A program made the position numbers and the translations under genes. Positions 16,657 to 25,343 of a DNA stretch of 64,000 nt are shown one piece after another. How positions within the stretch are numbered: the first letter of the stretch is position 1; each line of letters opens with the position of its first letter. This DNA comes from Candidatus Poribacteria bacterium (lineage in GTDB: Bacteria > Poribacteria > WGA-4E > WGA-3G): positions 28,514-92,513 of the forward strand of contig JAPOZO010000032.1 of NCBI GenBank assembly GCA_026706025.1. The letters run 5' to 3'. Below the pieces are notes generated by a model. It searched no databases. It was not told the DNA's origin and saw nothing but the letters and a program-made list of their open reading frames with translations.

Positions 16657-17772
16657 ATGTCCATTATTAAGGTTGCAGGAAAAAAGTTTCAATTGGCATC
16701 CCGATGGGCGCGACTGGGCGCGTTTTTATTAGACGTAGGGTTTTTGGGTCTCTGCCAAGCCATTTTGATTCTTAGCGGTTTTGTGCTATTTGAGATTTTT
16801 GATAGTTTTAGAAGTTTTCATGACGCATCAAACATGACCTCGGTTAGTGTCGGGACTCTAAGTTTTATTCTGTGGGGATTCGGTCTGTTTTTCATGGATG
16901 GTGTGAAAAAAGGGGGTGGGTTTGGAAAGCGGCTTTTATCTCTACAGACAACCCGTTTAGAGGATGGAGAACCGGCGAATTTTAAAGATGCCTTCGTTCG
17001 TCGTTTTGCGGGCATATTCCAACCCGTTGACTGGCTGTTTGCCACCGGAAAAGAGAAACAGCGGATGGGCGATAAACTTGCCAAGACCGTTGTTGTTAAG
17101 TTAGACACAAAACAGGTTGAATTTGTGACTGAAGATGAAACTGAGTCTGCGGTTAAAAATAGAGCCGCAACAACCGATCTGGAAAAGGTATTAGGCGATG
17201 TCATCCATGAAATCACAAATCGGTTTTCGGAAGCAAAACAGAAGGTTGATGCCTCCATTGGCATTGAAAAACAGTTTCAAAACGCGCACGAGGGAGCGAT
17301 TGCACAGGCAGCACGGTGTGAGGAACGAGCAGCCATTGCTCTTCAAGCCGGACGAGAGGATCTCGCACGGGAAGATTTGGCACAACGGAATGAATACCGA
17401 CGACTCGCAAGCAGCTATAAATCCCAATGGAATGAACAGAAACGGGTTGTGACACATCTTACAACGCTCTTTGAAACGCTGCAGCAAAAAACCGAGGAGA
17501 CAGAAAGAAAAAGGGATCAGGTCATCGCACAGCACACAAATGTTGATGCTCACGAACATCTGCATCAAGCGTTGACAGAACTCCAAGATAGCAAAGCTTT
17601 CGAGATTCTGAGGCAAGTAGAGCAAAACGTCACCGAAGCTGCCGCCTTAGCACGCGCGGCTTCTGAGGTGGACGTAGCGTTCAAAGATGTGAAACTGCAT
17701 CGTGAATTCTCAAACTATGCAGAAGACGCATCCATTGACAAAGACCTCGCCGAATTAAAGGCGAAATTATAA
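16657..17772 (+). CDS. RDD-PspA/IM30 fusion protein (paralogue 3)
   Basis: 371 residues. N-terminal motif IKVAGKKFQLASR; RDD domain at about 15-149 with hydrophobic segments near 22-47 and 63-80 and the RDD strings FMDGVKKGGGFGKRLLSL and RQRMGDKL-like KQRMGDKLAK; a longer linker (150-175); then the PspA/IM30 coil (DLEKVLGDVIHEI, EERAAIALQAGREDLARED, KAFEILRQVEQNVTEA). It is the most divergent of the three and lies 96 bases after the small protein gene, preceded by AAGGAG. It ends with the shared SIDKDLAELKAKL tail. It is probably part of one operon with the previous three genes. Confidence 0.9.
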   Translation: MSIIKVAGKKFQLASRWARLGAFLLDVGFLGLCQAILILSGFVLFEIFDSFRSFHDASNMTSVSVGTLSFILWGFGLFFMDGVKKGGGFGKRLLSLQTTRLEDGEPANFKDAFVRRFAGIFQPVDWLFATGKEKQRMGDKLAKTVVVKLDTKQVEFVTEDETESAVKNRAATTDLEKVLGDVIHEITNRFSEAKQKVDASIGIEKQFQNAHEGAIAQAARCEERAAIALQAGREDLAREDLAQRNEYRRLASSYKSQWNEQKRVVTHLTTLFETLQQKTEETERKRDQVIAQHTNVDAHEHLHQALTELQDSKAFEILRQVEQNVTEAAALARAASEVDVAFKDVKLHREFSNYAEDASIDKDLAELKAKL

Positions 17773-17816
17773 TAGGCGCGATGTTTTATCGCCATCCCTA
17801 CTCAGGAACCACCATA

Positions 17817-19289
17817 ATGGACACACATACTTCTCCAAACATTGTCTTTATCATGGCAGACGATATGGGATACGGTGATGTCGGCTGCTATAACCCAGAC
17901 TCGAAGATTCCGACTCCAAATATGGATAAACTCGCGCAGGAAGGTATCCGCTTTACGGATGCACATTCTCCGTCCGCTGTCTGTACACCGACACGATATG
18001 GCGTTCTAACAGGTCGATATTGTTGGCGGAGCCGTCTTAAGCACGGCGTGCTTTACGGGTACGAACCGCCGCTTATTGAACCCGAACGCTTGACAGTCGC
18101 TGGATTACTGAAAGACGCGGGTTACAACACCGCCTGCGTCGGCAAATGGCATCTCGGACTCGGGTTTTCGACGATGCAAGGGTACGACTTCGATTTCAAT
18201 GCCCCACTGCCGTGGTCAAATGCCGGACGTGAACTCGAAGAGCATATTGATTTCACTGCACCACTCACGGGTGGTCCTGTGGATATTGGGTTTGACTATT
18301 TTTACGGGAATTCCGGCTGCCCGACCTGCCAACCGCCTTACGGTTTTATTGAAAACGACACATTTGTCGAAATTCCGAGCGTCTATCATGAAGTACCAGA
18401 GTTTACAAGCCGTCCCGGTATGATGACACCAGGGTGGGCGCACAAAGATGCGGATCCTATTATAGCAGAGAAAGCCGTCGAATATATTGAAGAACAAGCC
18501 GATGCGGATGTCCCTTTCTTCCTCTATCTGACCCCTTCCGCACCGCATGAACCTTGTACAGAGGCTGTTGTACCAGACTTCGCACGTGGACGGAGCAGTG
18601 CTGGTCCCCGTGGTGATATGGTATGGCTTGTGGATTGGATGGTGGGTGAAGTCATGGATGCGTTAGAACGCACCGGCAAAACCGATGAGACGCTCATCTT
18701 TGTCACGAGTGATAATGGCGCACTGCCCGGTGACAGGATTCAGGGAGCTAACAGCCCAATGCCGTATCATCTCTACGATCATAAATCTTGCGGTGACTGG
18801 CGTGGTTACAAGGCACATATCTGGGAGGGTGGTCATCGCGAACCCTTGATTGCGCGTTGGCCCGGTGTCGTCGCACCGAATACCGAAACCGATACGTTAA
18901 CCTGTCTCACCGATCTGATGGCGACTTGCGCAGCTATTGTCGGGACAGAAGTGCCAGACGACGCAGGACAGGACAGTTGCAACATTTTGCCCGCGTTACT
19001 GGGTGAAAAGATAGAAAGCCCATTGCGGGAAGCTATTGTGCATCATTCCAGCACAGGTGTTTTCTCTATCCGGCACGGTGATTGGAAATTGATCTTGGGA
19101 ACACAAGGTTCCGGTGGCTGGCCCCCACCTCGCGATGGCGGTCCCCAACCGGATACGCCGGGGCAACTGTATCATATCTACGACGATCCGGGTGAAACGA
19201 ATAACGTATGGGAAATGTATCCAGAAATTGTGGAACGCCTGACAGCGTTGCTGGAGAGATTTCAGCAGGAGGGGCACAGTCGGATGTGA
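17817..19289 (+). CDS. Type I sulfatase (CTPTR)
   Basis: 490 residues of the arylsulfatase A/GALNS-like group: FIMADDMGYGD metal site at about 11-21, modification motif C56-T-P-T-R followed by VLTGRY, GKWHLG near 115, and a late TSDNGA metal site. Catalytic C56 must become formylglycine. No clear signal peptide. The ATG at 17817 starts immediately before the conserved PNIVFIMADDMGY; an in-frame ATG at 17781 would add twelve poorly conserved residues. It follows RDD-PspA paralogue 3 by 44 bases and could be co-transcribed with it, though a functional link is not evident. Confidence 0.92.
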   Translation: MDTHTSPNIVFIMADDMGYGDVGCYNPDSKIPTPNMDKLAQEGIRFTDAHSPSAVCTPTRYGVLTGRYCWRSRLKHGVLYGYEPPLIEPERLTVAGLLKDAGYNTACVGKWHLGLGFSTMQGYDFDFNAPLPWSNAGRELEEHIDFTAPLTGGPVDIGFDYFYGNSGCPTCQPPYGFIENDTFVEIPSVYHEVPEFTSRPGMMTPGWAHKDADPIIAEKAVEYIEEQADADVPFFLYLTPSAPHEPCTEAVVPDFARGRSSAGPRGDMVWLVDWMVGEVMDALERTGKTDETLIFVTSDNGALPGDRIQGANSPMPYHLYDHKSCGDWRGYKAHIWEGGHREPLIARWPGVVAPNTETDTLTCLTDLMATCAAIVGTEVPDDAGQDSCNILPALLGEKIESPLREAIVHHSSTGVFSIRHGDWKLILGTQGSGGWPPPRDGGPQPDTPGQLYHIYDDPGETNNVWEMYPEIVERLTALLERFQQEGHSRM

Positions 19290-19294
19290 GAAGG

Positions 19295-19672
19295 CTATAC
19301 GTCGTCCGCCTCAAAGGGGAGGATACGTACCCGTGTGCGGTCTTCAGTGATAGTAAGTAACGCTCCCCTTTCTAGGACTGATTCGTGTTGATGAAGAATA
19401 TCTATTAACGCGGGGCCCAGGTTCCACGGTAGAGCATTCTGAACGCGGGCTTGAATCACACTAGGTTTTTGAGCGTAGGTAGTTGCAAGTAGTATTCCAA
19501 AATCAAGATCTTGCGTAAACACGACATAATCATTTTCACGGGCCCAAGCCATAATGGTGTTATCTGACGCGTGCGGTTCCCCTATATCCTGCCAGTGTAC
19601 TGCGTGCCATCCGTGTTGTTCAAAAACGGGAACCCATTTCATAGAAAGGTTCATATCAATCAGTATTTTCAT
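19295..19672 (-). CDS. DUF5615 PIN-like toxin
   Basis: 125 residues starting MKILIDMNLSMKWVPVF, a typical DUF5615 opening with the acidic residue of the PIN-like active site (LIDMNLS). Further conserved acidic positions are in HASDNTIMAWA and FTQDLDFG. Proteins of this family are predicted ribonuclease toxins paired with DUF433 antitoxins. The start overlaps the end of the DUF433 gene by 17 bases, the usual arrangement of such pairs, and the pair is convergent with the upstream sulfatase (6-base gap). Confidence 0.85.
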   Translation of the reverse strand: MKILIDMNLSMKWVPVFEQHGWHAVHWQDIGEPHASDNTIMAWARENDYVVFTQDLDFGILLATTYAQKPSVIQARVQNALPWNLGPALIDILHQHESVLERGALLTITEDRTRVRILPFEADDV

Positions 19673-19898
19673 AGATATCCAGTGGCACTTCAATCTCTTG
19701 AACTCGCCACGCAGCATAAGAAAGGGACTGACGAATATCTTCCTCTTCCAAATAGGGGTAGGCATCCAAAATCTCGGCATTGGAACAACCAGAGGCAACC
19801 AAACCAACTATCATCCCAACAGTGACCCGCATCCCACGGATACAAGGCTTGCCACCCATGACTTGTGGATTGAATGTTATCCTGTCAAGTTTTTGCAT
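19656..19898 (-). CDS. DUF433 antitoxin
   Basis: 80 residues (85 if an ATG at 19913 is used). The MQKLDRITFNPQVMGGKPCIRGMRVTV start is the signature of DUF433, a winged-helix-like antitoxin family that precedes DUF5615 toxins; LVASGCSNAEILDAYPYL is the helix region. The start at 19898 follows GGGAAAAAGA and matches family starts. It would bind both its own promoter and the DUF5615 protein. The gap upstream (19914-20089) is AT-rich and divergent to the PhyH gene. Confidence 0.88.
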   Translation of the reverse strand: MQKLDRITFNPQVMGGKPCIRGMRVTVGMIVGLVASGCSNAEILDAYPYLEEEDIRQSLSYAAWRVQEIEVPLDIYENTD

Positions 19899-20089
19899 TT
19901 TTCTTTTTCCCATTGATCTTGCACAAGATGCTAACGGTTTTACAACGTCAGAAATCTAAAGAATAGTGGAATTATACCCTCAAATAAACGAAAAGTCAAA
20001 CAAATATAGGGAATGCAACCAAACGACTTTGTTGGATGAAGTCCCTTGTGCTTCAGTCCGACAAACGCTTTACATAAGGAGTTACGGCT

Positions 20090-20926
20090 ATGGAGAGCAC
20101 TACGATGCTTGATTCACTTTTCCGATTATCAGGTCCGTCGCAAGCAGATATCGACTCTTTCCACAACGACGGCTATATCGCTTATCCGGACGTGCTAACG
20201 GACGATGGCAGAGAAGGGCTGATTGAGGAGATTACACAGCATTTTGAACCGACACGTCAGTACATTGAAACGTTGAATAACGGGGATGAACCCGAACGCC
20301 CCTATTTCATCCGTCCGTGGAATGATCGCGGTAAATATAGCGATCAACTTATTGATGATCCTTTTATTACAGCACTGATATGCGCGACCATTGGTGAGGC
20401 GTACCACTTTTGTCACTCCGCACTTAACATAGCACCCCGCGGGGTCGGTCCTCTCGGTTTTCACCAAGACCACCACCATTGGAAGCATGAGAATCCGATT
20501 AATTTCGCTGAACGCGATAACTACTATATACAGATTTTGTACTATCCAAATGGCTTCACACGTGGCGATCGAAACCTCAAAGTTATTCCGGGTAGCCATA
20601 AGGTCGCGCCGACGAGAGAGGCAACGCCAGAACGGATGCTCGCAGGCGACTATGACAAAGAAGCCGGACGTAAATTGGAAGAGAAACGGTTGGAATTACC
20701 GCCGGGGAGTATGGTCTATATAGATGCCCGGATCTTCCACGCCGTTGAGGCAAAGCCTGTGGATTCGCCGCAGCTCTATCGTATCTTCAACATCGACATC
20801 TTCAAGGAAGCAGGCCCGCCGCACCGTTACACGCAAGAAATCCCTGTGGAATGGATAGAACACGCCACCCCGCATCGCCAGAAGTTATTTGATCGTGAAG
20901 CGTATACAGAAGGGTGCTGGAGCTAA
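20090..20926 (+). CDS. Phytanoyl-CoA dioxygenase family (PhyH) protein
   Basis: 278 residues of the Fe(II)/2-oxoglutarate dioxygenase superfamily. The iron triad is visible: H125-Q-D127 (GFHQDHHHW) and distal H217 (IFHAVEAKP); R231 may bind 2-oxoglutarate. HNDGYIAYPDVL near the start and VIPGSH are family hallmarks. It would hydroxylate a small organic substrate, probably not phytanoyl-CoA itself; these proteins are expanded in poribacteria and their substrates are unknown. AAGGAG precedes the ATG by eight bases. The gene is convergent with the TolB-like gene (5 bases apart). Confidence 0.9.
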   Translation: MESTTMLDSLFRLSGPSQADIDSFHNDGYIAYPDVLTDDGREGLIEEITQHFEPTRQYIETLNNGDEPERPYFIRPWNDRGKYSDQLIDDPFITALICATIGEAYHFCHSALNIAPRGVGPLGFHQDHHHWKHENPINFAERDNYYIQILYYPNGFTRGDRNLKVIPGSHKVAPTREATPERMLAGDYDKEAGRKLEEKRLELPPGSMVYIDARIFHAVEAKPVDSPQLYRIFNIDIFKEAGPPHRYTQEIPVEWIEHATPHRQKLFDREAYTEGCWS

Positions 20927-20930
20927 CGTC

Positions 20931-21845
20931 CTATTTCAGTTTCAATTGCCCCCAAGTTGTTGTTAGCAACTGTGCTTGAGGTTGAACGGGTAACGCTGCA
21001 GGGTCAAACCAATCCGCCTCATAATTGCCGTCCCCTGTTAATTGTTTTGACTTGCGGCTACCTAAATCGAATGTGAAGATTCCATCTGAAATATAAAGCA
21101 CCTTGTCTCCGAGTGGAGACCAAGCCGGAGAAGACCCCGTTACCAATTTCTTCAATCCAGTGCCATCACGATCCAGAACATAGACCCCTTTCTGCGACCA
21201 GAGAAAGGCCATTTTGCTGCCATCTGGCGACCACGCAGCGTGGATCAATGTTGCGGGTTCATCGACTTCAAACAGCGTCGTCTCTTCGTGGGTGTTGACA
21301 TTTATGATACGGAGAGCAGTTCGTCCAATATTGTGTGGGAGTCTGTAAGTAAATACGATCTCTGAACCGTCGGGCGACCAAGCGGGAAAGCCTGCAATAC
21401 GTCCAGATGATACAACATGTGCTTCAGTGCGTTCATCTATATCCGCAATATAGATCGCCTCACTGAGTGCCCGATGATATGCCACCTTCTTACCATCTGG
21501 TGACCAAGTCGGGAACTCTCTATAGGCTACATCTTTCAACACCTTCCGCACATTTTTTCCATCAGCGTCCATGATATAGATGTCGCGAATGCCGTGTCGG
21601 TCAGAGTGAAAAGCGATATGCTCACCCGTGGGAGACCAAACAGGCGAACCGTCGCGGGCACCATTGAGCGTCAAGTTCTTTTGTTGAGTTCCATCAACAT
21701 TCATTATATAAATCTCAGCATCACCATCGCGGGTAGATGTAAACACGATTTTAGATGTTTTCGGGGCTTCTGCTATTACGGAAACGACACCGTTGGACAA
21801 AAGAAGACTGATGCAACAAAACAGCGTAAAAATTTTAGTGTTCAT
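20931..21845 (-). CDS. Secreted TolB-like beta-propeller protein with WG tail
   Basis: 304 residues. A signal peptide (MNTKIFTLFCCISLLLSNGVVSVIA) is followed by PD40/TolB-type blades (residues 30-280) with repeats such as SPVWSPTGEHIAFHSDR, FPTWSPDGKKVAYHR and AAWSPDGSKMAF. The last residues, AQLLTTTWGQLKLK, match a tail found on three other secreted proteins in this window. No enzymatic residues are evident, so a binding or scaffold role outside the cytoplasm is likely. The ATG is preceded by GAGAGG. Confidence 0.9.
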   Translation of the reverse strand: MNTKIFTLFCCISLLLSNGVVSVIAEAPKTSKIVFTSTRDGDAEIYIMNVDGTQQKNLTLNGARDGSPVWSPTGEHIAFHSDRHGIRDIYIMDADGKNVRKVLKDVAYREFPTWSPDGKKVAYHRALSEAIYIADIDERTEAHVVSSGRIAGFPAWSPDGSEIVFTYRLPHNIGRTALRIINVNTHEETTLFEVDEPATLIHAAWSPDGSKMAFLWSQKGVYVLDRDGTGLKKLVTGSSPAWSPLGDKVLYISDGIFTFDLGSRKSKQLTGDGNYEADWFDPAALPVQPQAQLLTTTWGQLKLK

Positions 21846-21976
21846 AGTATTGCCTCTCTCAGGTTCAAAGTCCTTTATAATATTTGGTTTTTAGGTAGGA
21901 AATAAGGTTTGATTTGCATAGCAATGCCTCTAATTTATACCAATTTTAACACACTTCTCAGCTTTTTGCAATCCTA

Positions 21977-22005
21977 TTGACTTAAATCGGAGTTTGAAGT
22001 ACAAT
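21977..22005 (+). promoter_or_regulatory. Promoter of the first tandem sulfatase
   Basis: TTGACT (21977-21982), a 17-base spacer and TACAAT (22000-22005). Transcription would start about 18 bases before the ATG at 22030, leaving little more than the Shine-Dalgarno GGGAG. The same arrangement is repeated at 23667-23695. Confidence 0.7.
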
Positions 22006-22029
22006 CATTACCAAAAACTGGGAGTTGCA

Positions 22030-23640
22030 ATGAACACATCAGACCGTCCGAACATTCTTTGGATCTCGTTAGAGGATACAACACCGCGCTTCGGTTGCTA
22101 CGGGGACACGCTTGCGCGTACACCGAACGTTGACCGGCTCGCTGCAGGCGGGTGTCGGTTTCCAAATGCCTTTTCAACAGCCGGCGTCTGTGCACCCAGT
22201 CGTTCCGCTATTATCACCGGTATGTATCAGACTTCCATTGGAACACATCACCATCGGACCACGCATACAGACCCAAGTACACCTGACCTACCGACGCCGT
22301 ATTCTGCTGTTCCGCCACCTTATGTGAAAACCTTCACTGAATATCTGAGAGGGGCAGGCTATTATTGCACCAACAATAGTAAAACAGACTATCAGTTTAC
22401 ACCTCCTATCACAGCGTGGGATGACAATAGCAATCAAGGACACTGGCGAAATCGTGCGGAAGGGCAACCCTTCTTTTCCGTTTTTAACCCAACCGTTACA
22501 CACGAAAGCGGTATGTGGGAAAAGGAAGATCGTCCACTGACCACGAATTCGGATGACGTGGAATTACCACCTTATTTACCAGATACACCTAAAGCCCGTG
22601 CTGCATTGGCTCGACAGTACGATAACCTCGCCACTGCTGATACACGTGTCGGAGAGTTGTTAGATCAACTCGAAGAGGACGGCCTCGCTGAAAATACCAT
22701 TGTCTTTATTTGGAGCGACCACGGTGAAGGACTTCCGCGCGGTAAACGTTGGCCCTATGATGCGGGGATTCAAATTCCGTTGATTGTGCGTTGGCACGAA
22801 GCACTTAATCCAGGGAGTGAAAGTGATCAATTGGTGAGTTTGATTGACCTCGGTCCCACTGTGCTTTCGTTATGTGGTGTTCAAGCACCGCAGCACCTAC
22901 ATGGACAACCCTTCCTTGGCCCCGAAAAAGTAGAACGTGAATATATTTTTGCGACGCGCGACCGCCTTGATTTATCGTATCACATGCTGCGTGCTGTGCG
23001 GGATAAAAAGTATAAATACATCCGAAATTATTACCCCGAAAAGCCGTATCTCCGCTGGGATCCTTACCGCAATAGCCATCCGGTGATGCAGGAGATGTGG
23101 CGACTTCACACCGAAGGCAAATTAGAGGGGGATCAATTGGTCATGTTCCAATCACCGTGCCCCACTGAGGAGCTCTATGATGTGGAAAATGACAAGTATG
23201 AACTCAACAACTTAGCAGAGAATGCAGCACATGCAAATGTGCTTAAGCGGATGCGAGAAACGTTGGGAGAATGGCAAACTGAATTCGGGGATATGGGGTA
23301 TATATCCGAAGAACAGATGGTGGCGAAATGGTATCCTAACGGCACACAACCCCAAACGGCACCACCACTTTTCATTCCGATTAACGCGTCTAACCCTGGT
23401 ATGGAACCTACTCATGAAGATGGAGAATGGGACGCACCGCTGCTTCTGCAACTCCATTGTTCAACACAAGGTGCCTCAATTGCGTATACAACCGAACCAG
23501 GTGAAGATGTCCGATGGCAGTTGTATACAGAACCTTTGCGTTTACCGAAAGGTGAAACTGTTATAAGAGCAAAAGCAATTCGGATCGGTTACAAAGAGAG
23601 CGATGAAAAATCTCTAAAATTCACAGTTTCAGACAACTAA
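22030..23640 (+). CDS. Type I sulfatase with C-terminal chitobiase-like domain (tandem copy 1)
   Basis: 536 residues. The ISLEDTTPRFGCYGD start holds metal ligands; the modification site is C54 in CAPSR; IWSDHGEGLPRGKRWPYD carries the distal metal site and Lys. The last 70 residues (CSTQGASIAYTTE, YTEPLRLPKGETVIRAKAIR) resemble the CHB_HEX_C fibronectin-like domain often appended to carbohydrate enzymes. No signal peptide. GGGAG lies five bases before the ATG. It is closely related to the next gene (most residues identical), a recent tandem duplicate. The substrate is unknown. Confidence 0.93.
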   Translation: MNTSDRPNILWISLEDTTPRFGCYGDTLARTPNVDRLAAGGCRFPNAFSTAGVCAPSRSAIITGMYQTSIGTHHHRTTHTDPSTPDLPTPYSAVPPPYVKTFTEYLRGAGYYCTNNSKTDYQFTPPITAWDDNSNQGHWRNRAEGQPFFSVFNPTVTHESGMWEKEDRPLTTNSDDVELPPYLPDTPKARAALARQYDNLATADTRVGELLDQLEEDGLAENTIVFIWSDHGEGLPRGKRWPYDAGIQIPLIVRWHEALNPGSESDQLVSLIDLGPTVLSLCGVQAPQHLHGQPFLGPEKVEREYIFATRDRLDLSYHMLRAVRDKKYKYIRNYYPEKPYLRWDPYRNSHPVMQEMWRLHTEGKLEGDQLVMFQSPCPTEELYDVENDKYELNNLAENAAHANVLKRMRETLGEWQTEFGDMGYISEEQMVAKWYPNGTQPQTAPPLFIPINASNPGMEPTHEDGEWDAPLLLQLHCSTQGASIAYTTEPGEDVRWQLYTEPLRLPKGETVIRAKAIRIGYKESDEKSLKFTVSDN

Positions 23641-23666
23641 ATGCCCCTGAATGCTTAGACACCCTA

Positions 23667-23695
23667 TTGACTTAAACCGCTGTTTGAGGTACAAT
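23667..23695 (+). promoter_or_regulatory. Promoter of the second tandem sulfatase (duplicated)
   Basis: TTGACT (23667-23672), 17-base spacer, TACAAT (23690-23695). The surrounding bases parallel 21972-22030 closely, so the promoter was duplicated with the gene. Confidence 0.7.
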
Positions 23696-23718
23696 CTTGT
23701 CAAAAACAGGGAGTCGTA

Positions 23719-25329
23719 ATGAACATATCAGACCGCCCGAACATTCTTTGGATCTCGTTAGAGGATACAACACCGCGATTCGGTTGTTACGGAGACCCAA
23801 TCGCTCGCACCCCGAATATTGACCGCCTCGCTGCAGGCGGGTGTCGGTTTCCGAATGCGTTTTCAACTGCTGGGGTCTGCGCCCCGAGCCGTTCTGCAAT
23901 CATTACCAGTATGTACCAGACCTCCATCGGTACGCACCATATGCGGACACGGCATACGAACCCGAACACCCCCGACATGCCGACACCGTATTCCGCAGTG
24001 CCGCCCCCTTATGTCAAGACTTTCACCGAATATCTCCGAGGCGCGGGCTATTACTGCACGAATAATAGCAAAACCGACTACCAGTTTACACCCCCCATCA
24101 CGGCGTGGGATGAAAGCGACAACACCGCACACTGGCGAAATCGCGACGCAGAGCAACCCTTCTTTTCGGTCTTCAATCCAGGTGTTACGCACGAAAGCGG
24201 TATGTGGGAACGAGAGAATCGCCCGTTGACCACAACCACGAATCCAGACGATGTGCAGTTACCACCCTATCTGCCCGATACGCCGAAAGCGAGGCAGGCA
24301 TTGGCGCGCCAATACGATAACCTCGCGACCGCCGACGCACGCGTCGGTGAACTGTTGGATCAGCTAGAAGAGGATGGGCTTGCTGAGAACACTATTGTCT
24401 TTCTCTGGAGCGATCACGGCGAAGGACTTCCACGCGGTAAACGATGGCCCTACGATGCAGGTATCCGTATCCCCTTGATTGTCCGATGGCCCGGCACCCT
24501 GAGTCCAGGCAGTACCACTGAACAACTGGTGAGTTTGATTGACCTCGGCCCCACGGTGCTTTCACTCTGTGACGTGCAGGCACCCCAGCACCTGCAGGGA
24601 CAACCGTTTCTCGGTCCACAGACGATTGAACGCGATTACATCTTTGCGACACGCGACCGTTATGACGAATCCTACGATATGATGCGCGCTGTGCGAGATA
24701 AGCGGTATAAATACATCAAAAATTATTACCCTGAAAAGCCGTATCTGCTTTGGATTCCGTATCGCAATCGGCATCCAGTCATGCAGGAGATGTGGCGGTT
24801 GTATGCCGCGGGTGAATTAGAGGGGGATCAGGCGGTTATGTTTCGTTCGCCGCGTCCGGCTGAAGAGCTCTACGATACCGAAAATGATAAGTATGAACTC
24901 AACAATTTGGCAGAAGACGCTGAACACCAAGATGTGCTGGAACGGATGCGCCGGACACTAACAGCGTGGCAATCCGAATTCGGCGATATGGGAAATATAC
25001 CTGAAGAACAGATGGTTGCAACGTGGTATCCTGATGGTACGCAACCGCAAACGGCGGCTCCGATTTTTATTCCGATTAACGCCGAACATCCGGGCACAGA
25101 AGTAGCACATAGAGTTGGTGAATGGGCGGCTCCGCTTATTTTACAACTTCACTGCTCCACGCAAGGGGCATCCATTGCCTATACGACGGAGCAAGGAGAC
25201 GATGCCCGTTGGCGGTTGTATACCGATCCGCTACGTCTACCAAAGGGCGAAACAAGCGTCCGCGCGAAAGCGATTCGCATCGGCTATAGTGAAAGTGAAG
25301 AGAAAACGATTCATCTTAAGGTCTTATAA
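23719..25329 (+). CDS. Type I sulfatase with C-terminal chitobiase-like domain (tandem copy 2)
   Basis: 536 residues, same architecture as copy 1: LEDTTPRFGCYGD, C54 in CAPSR, WSDHGEGLPRGKRW, and a C-terminal CHB_HEX_C-like domain (STQGASIAYTTEQGDD). Differences are scattered (for example D to N and V to I exchanges) with all catalytic positions kept, so both copies are probably active. GGGAG precedes the ATG. The lactonase gene starts 14 bases after the stop, suggesting that sulfate removal is coupled to processing of a sugar lactone. Confidence 0.93.
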   Translation: MNISDRPNILWISLEDTTPRFGCYGDPIARTPNIDRLAAGGCRFPNAFSTAGVCAPSRSAIITSMYQTSIGTHHMRTRHTNPNTPDMPTPYSAVPPPYVKTFTEYLRGAGYYCTNNSKTDYQFTPPITAWDESDNTAHWRNRDAEQPFFSVFNPGVTHESGMWERENRPLTTTTNPDDVQLPPYLPDTPKARQALARQYDNLATADARVGELLDQLEEDGLAENTIVFLWSDHGEGLPRGKRWPYDAGIRIPLIVRWPGTLSPGSTTEQLVSLIDLGPTVLSLCDVQAPQHLQGQPFLGPQTIERDYIFATRDRYDESYDMMRAVRDKRYKYIKNYYPEKPYLLWIPYRNRHPVMQEMWRLYAAGELEGDQAVMFRSPRPAEELYDTENDKYELNNLAEDAEHQDVLERMRRTLTAWQSEFGDMGNIPEEQMVATWYPDGTQPQTAAPIFIPINAEHPGTEVAHRVGEWAAPLILQLHCSTQGASIAYTTEQGDDARWRLYTDPLRLPKGETSVRAKAIRIGYSESEEKTIHLKVL

Positions 25330-25343
25330 GGAGATTAATAATA

